Positions 58,010-64,000 of a stretch of DNA of 64,000 nucleotides are shown here, piece after piece. The stretch's first letter is position 1. The number at the start of each line of letters is the position of its first letter. The stretch comes from Rhodobacterales bacterium (GTDB taxonomy: Bacteria; Pseudomonadota; Alphaproteobacteria; Rhodobacterales; Rhodobacteraceae): positions 1 through 64,000 of the forward strand of contig JAPLPE010000021.1 in the NCBI GenBank assembly GCA_026400355.1, in the 5' to 3' direction. A program made the translations under genes and the position numbers. The notes under the pieces were generated by a model. It made no database searches and was not told where the DNA came from. It worked only from the letters and a program-made list of their open reading frames with translations.

Positions 58010-59221
58010 ATGACCCATGTCGTCGTGATCGGGGCGGGACAGGCGGGCTGTGCGCTCGTGGCCAAGCTGCGGGCCGACGGGTTTGCGGGGGACATCACGC
58101 TGGTGGGCGCGGAGCCCGTACCGCCCTATCAGCGGCCGCCTTTGTCCAAGGCCTATCTGCTGGGCGAGATGGAGGAGGAGCGGCTTTATCTGCGGCCCGA
58201 GGCGTTTTATGCCGAACACCGGATCGAGATGAAGCTGTCGGTCAGCGCCGTGACCTTGGATACTGCGGCGCGGGCGGTGACGCTGAGCGACGGGTTTGTG
58301 CTGGCCTATGACGAACTGGCACTGACGCTGGGGTCGACGCCACGGCGGCTGCCGGCGGCGATTGGCGGCACGCTTGACGGGGTGCTGGTAATGCGTGATC
58401 TGGCCGATGCCGGCCGGATGGCACCGGAACTGGTGGCGGGGCGGCGGGTTCTGATCATTGGCGGGGGGTATATCGGGCTTGAGGCGGCGGCGGTCTGTGC
58501 CAGGAAGGGGCTGCAGGTCACGCTGGTCGAAATGGCGCCGCGCATCCTGCAGCGGGTGGCCGCGCCCGAGACGTCAGACTATTTCCGGGCGCTGCACAGG
58601 GCGCATGGGGTCGATATCCGCGAAGGGGCAGGACTTGACCGGCTGTTGGGCGAAGGGCGCGTGACGGGGGCGCGGCTGTCGGACGGAACAGAACTGGCCG
58701 TGGATTTCGTGCTGGTGGGTGTGGGGATCGTTCCCAACACGGCTCTGGCCGAGGCGGCCGGGGTCGCGGTTGAAAACGGGATCACGACCGATATTCACGG
58801 GCGCACGTCCGACGCCCACGTCTGGGCGGCGGGGGATTGCGCGACGCTTTTGTTCAAGGACAAGCGTATCCGGCTGGAAAGTGTAGGTAATGCGATTGAT
58901 CAGGCCGAGGTCGTGGCCGTCAACATCATGGGCACGCCGATGCATTACCATCCGGCACCGTGGTTCTGGTCGGATCAGTATGACTGCAAGCTTCAGATCG
59001 CCGGGTTGAACATGGGCTATGACGCGGTGCATGTGCGGCAAGGTGAAGGCGAGGCACGGTCGCATTGGTACTATCAGGCGGATCGGCTGATCGCGGTGGA
59101 TGCGATGAATGACAGCCGCGCCTACATGATCGGCAAGCGCCTGATCGAAATGGGGAAATCGCCTGCGCCGTCTGTTGTCACGGATGCTGCGGCGGATCTG
59201 AAGCCGCTGCTCAAGGCGTGA
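58010..59221 (+). CDS. FAD-dependent pyridine nucleotide oxidoreductase (ferredoxin reductase-like)
   Basis: 403 residues. FAD-binding GAGQAGCALVAKLRADG, PPYQRPPLSKAYLLGEM, NAD-binding GGGYIGLEAAAVCARKG, and the second FAD motif VWAAGDCATL are those of ferredoxin/rubredoxin reductases of the oxygenase-coupled kind. The electron partner is unknown. It overlaps rsmD by GTGA. Confidence 0.9.
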   Translation: MTHVVVIGAGQAGCALVAKLRADGFAGDITLVGAEPVPPYQRPPLSKAYLLGEMEEERLYLRPEAFYAEHRIEMKLSVSAVTLDTAARAVTLSDGFVLAYDELALTLGSTPRRLPAAIGGTLDGVLVMRDLADAGRMAPELVAGRRVLIIGGGYIGLEAAAVCARKGLQVTLVEMAPRILQRVAAPETSDYFRALHRAHGVDIREGAGLDRLLGEGRVTGARLSDGTELAVDFVLVGVGIVPNTALAEAAGVAVENGITTDIHGRTSDAHVWAAGDCATLLFKDKRIRLESVGNAIDQAEVVAVNIMGTPMHYHPAPWFWSDQYDCKLQIAGLNMGYDAVHVRQGEGEARSHWYYQADRLIAVDAMNDSRAYMIGKRLIEMGKSPAPSVVTDAAADLKPLLKA

Positions 59222-59775
59222 GGATTATTGGCGGCACGCACCGGGGGCTGACCCTTGCCAATGTCGGCAAGGGGGATGAGGGCGCGCATCTGCGGCCCAC
59301 GGCGGACCGGGTGCGCGAGGCGGCCTTCAATGTCCTGCTGGGCGGCAGGCTTGGCGATCCGGTGACGGGGGCGCAGGTGCTCGACCTGTTTGCGGGGACG
59401 GGGGCGCTGGGGCTTGAGGCCCTGTCGCGGGGCGCGGCGGGGGTGACCTTTGTCGATGACGGGCGGGTCGCGGGGCGGCTGATCCGGGACAATATCGCGC
59501 GGATGAAGGCCGGGGCGGTATTGCTGGCCGTGGATGCGCGGCGGTTGCCGGTGAATGCGGGGGCGCCCTGCGGGCTGGTGTTTCTGGACCCGCCCTATGG
59601 CAAGGGGCTGGGGTTGGCTGCTTTGGAACAGGCTGTCAAGGGCGGCTGGATCGCGCCGGGGGCGGTGGTGGTCTGGGAAGAGAGCGCCGGGCAGGCATCG
59701 CCGCCGGGGTTCGGCATGATCGAACAGCGGAGATATGGCGAGGCGGTGGTGACGTTTCTGGAGGCGGTGGGTTAG
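59218..59775 (+). CDS. rsmD: 16S rRNA (guanine(966)-N(2))-methyltransferase
   Basis: 185 residues from GTG 59218. The N-terminus RIIGGTHRGLTLANVG, then LRPTADRVREAAFNVL, the SAM site VLDLFAGTGALGLEALSRG and the catalytic FLDPPYGKGLG (DPPY for N2-guanine methylation) are diagnostic. It modifies G966 of 16S rRNA. Coupled by overlap to the upstream reductase. Confidence 0.95.
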   Translation: MRIIGGTHRGLTLANVGKGDEGAHLRPTADRVREAAFNVLLGGRLGDPVTGAQVLDLFAGTGALGLEALSRGAAGVTFVDDGRVAGRLIRDNIARMKAGAVLLAVDARRLPVNAGAPCGLVFLDPPYGKGLGLAALEQAVKGGWIAPGAVVVWEESAGQASPPGFGMIEQRRYGEAVVTFLEAVG

Positions 59776-59827
59776 GCGGCATTTCAAAGTTGGATTACAC
59801 CGACCCAACGGCTGTCTTGAGGCGTAA

Positions 59828-59845
59828 GGCGGGGTTCACCCCGCC
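59828..59845. repeat. Dispersed palindromic repeat, family B, copy 6
   Basis: GGCGGGGTTCACCCCGCC, a perfect 8-bp stem with a 2-base centre, between convergent rsmD and the membrane hydrolase. It is preceded by CGTAA, comparable to the CGTAG flank of other copies in reverse. Confidence 0.75.
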
Positions 59846-59857
59846 ATTCCCCCGCAA

Positions 59858-61351
59858 TCACGCCGCAAACAGCGGGAACGTCACACCCAGCGCCCAAGCG
59901 AGGAATACGCCAAGGCCCAGACCGGCGGCAGCAGGGCGCCATGTAGCACGGCCGAGCCAGCCTCCGGCAGTGCCGAAGAGCAGGAAGAAGAGAAGGATGA
60001 TTGGCAGGATCATCACGAGGAAGAACAGGTCCTCGGGGTCCAGTACGACGGCTAGGCCAAGTGAGGCCAGCGCGGCGGTGCGGGTCATCAAAGTGCGCCA
60101 AAGTGGCGCACGGCCGCCTTCGGTCAGAAAGGCGTCCGAGAGCATGAACGGAACCGCCCCCACTGCGACGGCGCCGATGATGAGAAACCTTTCGGGCGTG
60201 GGAAAGAAACTGGCCACATAACGGTCAAGCAGGCCGCCGAAGAGGGCGATGCCGAAAGCCGCGACCGGAAGGGCAAGCAGCACTGAGGTCAGGTCGATCC
60301 GCAGGGCGCGGGCGCGGGCGACAAGGACCAGAGCCAGCGTGCCGTAAAGCGCGAAGTGGACGGCGAGGTAATCGGCCACAAGCACCGGCAGGAAATGCGT
60401 CGGGATGGGCCAGAGGACCAGCGGTGTGACGATGGCCGGGCCGAGGGTGGCCAGCAGGAAGGCGCTCCGCGAAGGGCGGACGGGGGGTGCGGCAGCGCGC
60501 CAGCGGCGGGCAAGGCCCGCGAGCGGCCAGCCGAGTGCCACGGTCGAGACGAGGAGGAGCGCGATCCAGCCGCCGCGCCGGGCCACGGGAGAGTCACTCG
60601 TCCGGCCAAAGGCGGCGTCGAGCCAATTGCGCGCTTCGCGCATGGAGGTTGCAGAATAGAGGACGCTCACATGTTCGGTACGGGGTGCCAGCACGGCGCG
60701 GCGGGCGGTGCCTGCGGCAGGGTCTCCGACGGTTTCGCCGAAACTGGCGGCAGGATCGGTCATTTGCGCAGCCTTGAGCGCCTCGGCCGACAGGAAGCCT
60801 TCCCACTCACCTGCGATGATGAGGAGGTCGCGGGGTTCGGTCGGGGTGACGGCAAGCGAGAACATCGAGAGCGCGACGGTCGCATCGACCCTGGGGTCGC
60901 GGATCGCCTGACGGACCACGATATCAGAGGCCATCGAGTGGCCGAGAAGGGCCAGCCGCCCGTCGGCGCCCGGCAGGGCGAGGGCGGCGTCGGACACGCG
61001 GCCCAATTCGTCCATCATAAGCTGGGTCGTGCCTTCGATCACAGTCACATCGCCCGACATGGGGACGGGGTTGCGGCCGTGGCCGAGGAAATCAAAGCTG
61101 ACCGCGATGTAACCCGCCTGCGCCAGCGTCAGCGCAAAACTCTCCATCAGTTGCCGCGACCCGGCGAAACCGTGGGCAATGACCACGATCGGGGCAGAAG
61201 TGTCCCCGGGCAGGCGGTAGACGGTAGCGGGGGTGGTACCTACCATCAGGCGCGTTGCGACCACATCCCCCCGGCCCTGTTCCAGCCGCAGCACGGAAAG
61301 GGCCATGCCCGCCAGCGCCACGACAAGGACAAGCCAGCGGGCGAGGGTCAT
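59858..61351 (-). CDS. Alpha/beta hydrolase fused to a multi-pass membrane domain
   Basis: 497 residues. One signal-anchor helix, then an alpha/beta hydrolase domain (VIAHGFAGSRQLMESFAL, SFDFLGHGRNP, nucleophile in ALLGHSMASDIVV), then from about residue 260 a membrane domain of some six to seven helices. A catalytic Asp and His are not obvious; TEHVSVLYS may hold the His. Substrate unknown. It is 4 nt after map on the same strand, so probably cotranscribed. Confidence 0.82.
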   Translation of the reverse strand: MTLARWLVLVVALAGMALSVLRLEQGRGDVVATRLMVGTTPATVYRLPGDTSAPIVVIAHGFAGSRQLMESFALTLAQAGYIAVSFDFLGHGRNPVPMSGDVTVIEGTTQLMMDELGRVSDAALALPGADGRLALLGHSMASDIVVRQAIRDPRVDATVALSMFSLAVTPTEPRDLLIIAGEWEGFLSAEALKAAQMTDPAASFGETVGDPAAGTARRAVLAPRTEHVSVLYSATSMREARNWLDAAFGRTSDSPVARRGGWIALLLVSTVALGWPLAGLARRWRAAAPPVRPSRSAFLLATLGPAIVTPLVLWPIPTHFLPVLVADYLAVHFALYGTLALVLVARARALRIDLTSVLLALPVAAFGIALFGGLLDRYVASFFPTPERFLIIGAVAVGAVPFMLSDAFLTEGGRAPLWRTLMTRTAALASLGLAVVLDPEDLFFLVMILPIILLFFLLFGTAGGWLGRATWRPAAAGLGLGVFLAWALGVTFPLFAA

Positions 61352-61355
61352 GCCG

Positions 61356-62168
61356 TCAACCCCAGGTGGGGTGGAACTTGCCTGCGGGTGACAGGGTGAA
61401 GATCTCGCACCCGTCGGCGGTGATGCCGACCGAATGTTCGAACTGGGCCGAAAGCGATTTGTCCCGCGTTACCGCAGTCCAGTCATCCGCCAGAACCTTG
61501 GTCTCGGGCCGGCCGAGGTTCACCATCGGTTCGATGGTAAAGAACATGCCTTCCTCGAGCCGGGGGCCGGTGCCGGGGCGGCCGTAGTGCAGGACGTTAG
61601 GCGGCGCGTGGAACACGCGGCCCAGACCGTGGCCGCAGAAATCGCGGACGACAGACATGCGGGCGGCCTCGACATAGGTCTGGATGGCGGCACCGATGTC
61701 GCCAAAGGCATTGCCTGGCCGCGCGGCCTCGATCCCCTTCATGAGGGCGTCATGGGTGACCTGGATCAGGCGGTCGGCTTTGCGGCTGATCTCGCCCGCG
61801 ATGTACATGCGCGAAGTGTCGCCATACCAGCCATCGACGATCACGGTAACGTCGATGTTGAGAATGTCGCCTTCCTTCAGCACCTTGTCGCCGGGGATAC
61901 CGTGGCAGACCACATGGTTGACCGAGATGCAGGAGGCGTGCTGATAGCCCTTGTAGCCGATCGTGGCCGACACGCAGCCGCGCGCAGTCACCATTTCGGT
62001 GATGATGCGGTCGATCTCTCCGGTCGTCTGGCCGGGAAAGACGTGAGGTGCGATGTCGTCAAGGATGGCAGCCGCGACTTCTCCGGCATGGCGCATGCCG
62101 GCGAAATCTACGGTCTCGTAAATGCGGATGCCGTCCCGCGTGAGCCTGCCCCTGCGTTCGTCCAACAT
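61356..62168 (-). CDS. map: Methionine aminopeptidase
   Basis: 270 residues from ATG 62168 (AAAGGA, 5 nt spacing); a longer frame to 62204 lacks a signal. Type I MetAP motifs: HVVCHGIPGDKVL, metal ligands in NIDVTVIVDGWYGDTSR, GHGLGRVFH, FTIEPMVNLG and FEHSVGITADG. It removes the N-terminal Met of new proteins. Confidence 0.95.
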   Translation of the reverse strand: MLDERRGRLTRDGIRIYETVDFAGMRHAGEVAAAILDDIAPHVFPGQTTGEIDRIITEMVTARGCVSATIGYKGYQHASCISVNHVVCHGIPGDKVLKEGDILNIDVTVIVDGWYGDTSRMYIAGEISRKADRLIQVTHDALMKGIEAARPGNAFGDIGAAIQTYVEAARMSVVRDFCGHGLGRVFHAPPNVLHYGRPGTGPRLEEGMFFTIEPMVNLGRPETKVLADDWTAVTRDKSLSAQFEHSVGITADGCEIFTLSPAGKFHPTWG

Positions 62169-62309
62169 GCCATTCCTTTCAAATGCCCCGATCAGATAGG
62201 CCATAGAAGGGCGGGAATCCAGACCGCGTGGTCCGCACGATGTTGCGACTGTGGCTTTGGGCGGCGCGGGGTCCTATACCTGCATTCAAGAGCAGCACGG
62301 AGCAACAGA

Positions 62310-63032
62310 ATGCAGAACCCTACGGCCGCCATGATCGTCATCGGTGACGAGATCCTGTCGGGGCGGACCCGCGATTCGAACATGCATTATCTGGCCGGGG
62401 AACTGACCAAGGTCGGGATCGACCTGCGCGAGGTGCGTGTGGTGCCCGACGAGACAGCGGCCGTGGTCGCGGCGGTAAATGCGGTGCGGGCGCTGTTTGA
62501 TCATGTCTTCACCTCGGGCGGGATCGGGCCGACACATGACGACATCACGGCGGATTGCATCGCGGCGGCCTTTGGTGTGGGGATCGGCGTGCGGGATGAT
62601 GCGCGGGCGATCCTGCAGGCGCATTATGACCGGGCGGGGACCGTGTTGAACGACGCGCGTCTGCGCATGGCGCGTATCCCAGAGGGGGCGACGCTGATCG
62701 AAAACCCGGTGAGTTCGGCACCGGGCTTCACCCTTGGCAATGTGCATGTGATGGCCGGGGTGCCGTCTGTGTTTCAGGCGATGGTGGCGTCGGTCCTGCC
62801 GACCTTGACCGGCGGGCGGCCCCTGTTGTCGCAGAGTTACCGGATCGCGCGGGGCGAGGGCGATATTGCGGGGCCTTTGGCCGCGTTGGCGGGGGAGTAT
62901 CCGGATCTGATCATGGGATCCTATCCGTTCCAGAAGGATGGTGTTTACGGCGCGAATATCGTGATCCGGGGGCAGGACGGTGTGCGGGTGGATGAGGCGA
63001 TGGTGAAACTGGCGGCGCTGTTTCCGGCATGA
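62310..63032 (+). CDS. CinA N-terminal (molybdopterin-binding) domain protein
   Basis: 240 residues. AAMIVIGDEILSGRTRDSN and VFTSGGIGPTHDDIT are the MoCF-biosynthesis/CinA signatures. The C-terminal nicotinamide-nucleotide amidase domain of full CinA is absent, so this is the short form, often labelled competence/damage-inducible protein A. FAD/ADP-ribose-type hydrolysis is possible but unproved for the short form. It overlaps the GNAT gene by ATGA. Confidence 0.88.
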   Translation: MQNPTAAMIVIGDEILSGRTRDSNMHYLAGELTKVGIDLREVRVVPDETAAVVAAVNAVRALFDHVFTSGGIGPTHDDITADCIAAAFGVGIGVRDDARAILQAHYDRAGTVLNDARLRMARIPEGATLIENPVSSAPGFTLGNVHVMAGVPSVFQAMVASVLPTLTGGRPLLSQSYRIARGEGDIAGPLAALAGEYPDLIMGSYPFQKDGVYGANIVIRGQDGVRVDEAMVKLAALFPA

Positions 63033-63760
63033 GTCTGCTGCCCGGGGCCGAACTGCTGCGGGCGCTGGGGGCGACATGGCCCCCGGCGGCGCTGGTCCCT
63101 TGCGGGCCCTTCCTGTTGCGGGACGGACGCGGGGGCGGATCGCGGGTGTCGGCCGCGACGGCAGAGGGGGCGTTCACGGCGGCCGATCTGGATGTGGCCG
63201 AGGCGGGGATGATCGCGCTGGGGCAGGTGCCTCTTTTCATGGTGCGCGGGGGCGAAGTGTCTTTCGATACGTTACTGGCGGCGCGGGGCTATGTGGTGAA
63301 GGACCCGGTGGTGGGCTATGTCGGCGCTGTGGACGTGATGGCCGGGACTGTTCCGCCTGAAACGGCGTTCGAGGTATGGCCGCCCTTGGCCGTGCAGACC
63401 GTCATCTGGGCCGGGGGGCATGTGGGGCCAGAGCGGCTGGCCATCATGGCGCGGGTCAAGGGGCCAAAGGTCACGCTGCTGGGGCGGGTCGGGGATACGC
63501 CGGCGGGGACGGCTTTTGTCGCCTGTGACGGGCGTGTCGCGTTCCTTCATGCGCTTGAGGTGCGGGAAGGGCAGCGGCGGAAGGGTCTGGGCGGACGGAT
63601 GGTGCAGGCGGCGGCAAATTGGGCCGCGCGGCAGGGGGCCGGGGTGCTGGCGCTGGTCGTGACCGAGGCCAATGCCGTGGCGCGGCGTGTCTATGTCAGG
63701 CTCGGGATGGAGCAGACGGGGCAGTACCATTACCGCATCCGCCCGGGCGGGCCGGCATGA
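63029..63760 (+). CDS. GNAT-family N-acetyltransferase
   Basis: 243 residues. The C-terminal half holds the acetyl-CoA site: FLHALEVREGQRRKGLGGRM (Arg/Gln-x-x-Gly-x-Gly/Ala) and ANAVARRVYVRLGMEQ. The N-terminal half is a less conserved lobe. Substrate unknown. It is the middle of an overlapping run cinA-like, GNAT, OmpA-like. Confidence 0.85.
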   Translation: MSLLPGAELLRALGATWPPAALVPCGPFLLRDGRGGGSRVSAATAEGAFTAADLDVAEAGMIALGQVPLFMVRGGEVSFDTLLAARGYVVKDPVVGYVGAVDVMAGTVPPETAFEVWPPLAVQTVIWAGGHVGPERLAIMARVKGPKVTLLGRVGDTPAGTAFVACDGRVAFLHALEVREGQRRKGLGGRMVQAAANWAARQGAGVLALVVTEANAVARRVYVRLGMEQTGQYHYRIRPGGPA

Positions 63761-64000
63761 GACGTGGTCTGGTGCCAGTGCTGCTGGCCGGTCTGGCCCT
63801 GGCGGGTGCTGCCGGGGCGCAGACGCTGAGCTTTCCGGGCAATGCGCGGATGGAGCGCGAGATGGTCACGCCGCTCAGCCGCTATGCGATGCCGGTGGGG
63901 CCGTTTGCCGAAGGTTTCACGCCGGTTTCGCCGCATGAGGGCGAGGTGCGGGCGCAGGCGTGGCGGGTTGATGCGCTGGCGCTGACGACTCTGCAACTGC
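63757..64000 (+). CDS. OmpA-family protein, N-terminal part (cut by window edge)
   Basis: 81 codons visible. The signal peptide (VPVLLAGLALAGAAGAQ) is followed by LSFPGNARMEREMVTPLSRY and VRAQAWRVDALALTTLQL. I recall this opening in Rhodobacteraceae OmpA-family proteins whose peptidoglycan-binding domain comes later; that domain is outside the window. It overlaps the GNAT stop by ATGA. Confidence 0.65.
   Translation, partial: MRRGLVPVLLAGLALAGAAGAQTLSFPGNARMEREMVTPLSRYAMPVGPFAEGFTPVSPHEGEVRAQAWRVDALALTTLQL

Noticed and set aside
61434-62309. N-terminal extension of the CinA-like frame through map
   Set aside because: Antisense to map; the real start is at 62310, where homology begins.

Overview
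The window reads as chromosomal DNA of a GC-rich alphaproteobacterium of the Rhodobacteraceae/Paracoccaceae (order Rhodobacterales). The grounds are the gene families and their order (miaB, phoH, ybeY, corC, lnt, metK, trmB, aroA, cmk), a SAM/SAH riboswitch of the Rhodobacterales type in front of metK, crotonyl-CoA carboxylase/reductase relics, and bacteriochlorophyll genes behind PpsR/CrtJ-type operators. Genus is not resolvable by eye.

Layout. 1-8.8 kb: the tail of an IS630-type transposase, a LuxR/LuxI acyl-homoserine-lactone quorum-sensing pair with a small leader ORF, a RecD-like helicase overlapping an SDR oxidoreductase, a decayed crotonyl-CoA reductase gene, a PlsB-like acyltransferase, a small AT-rich secreted protein, a frameshifted CPBP protease and a universal stress protein. 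8.8-19.2 kb: a TPR-like protein, a VOC protein, a DUF3052-like protein, trpS, a rhomboid-like protein, an IS481 relic flush against carB, an inactivated ArsR/SRPBCC pair and an amino-acid permease. 19.4-22.4 kb: pabB-pabC, then a vestigial photosynthesis segment (a bchE fragment with a nonsense codon joined to a V4R fragment, then an intact bchJ), each part preceded by tandem TGT-N12-ACA operators. 22.5-38.4 kb: aspS (with an unusual in-frame insertion), a conserved unknown, miaB, phoH-ybeY-corC-lnt, metK under its riboswitch, queF, a P-loop kinase-like protein, trmB, aroA and cmk. 38.4-46.4 kb: DoxX, a damaged ArsR gene, a sorbosone-dehydrogenase-like protein, two poorly known ORFs, sseA with an aspartate-type aminotransferase, and glnK-amtB. 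46.6-64 kb: a class A PBP, mlaA-mlaC, a type I secretion ABC/HlyD pair, RidA-GDPD-FemAB-like, GST-phhB, a peroxiredoxin, an FAD oxidoreductase with rsmD, a membrane hydrolase with map, cinA-like, GNAT, and the start of an OmpA-family gene.

Three features stand out. First, genes here are eroding: ccr, the CPBP gene, an SRPBCC gene, bchE and two ArsR genes carry nonsense codons, frameshifts or lost starts. Second, two families of short palindromic repeats sit in intergenic gaps, mostly at gene ends. Third, regulatory DNA is well preserved where it can be read (riboswitch, PpsR-type boxes, intrinsic terminators). I see no phage, CRISPR array, rRNA or tRNA gene and no defence island. Nothing here forces the conclusion of a wholly new system; the best leads are the PpsR-controlled bch remnant and the aspS insertion.
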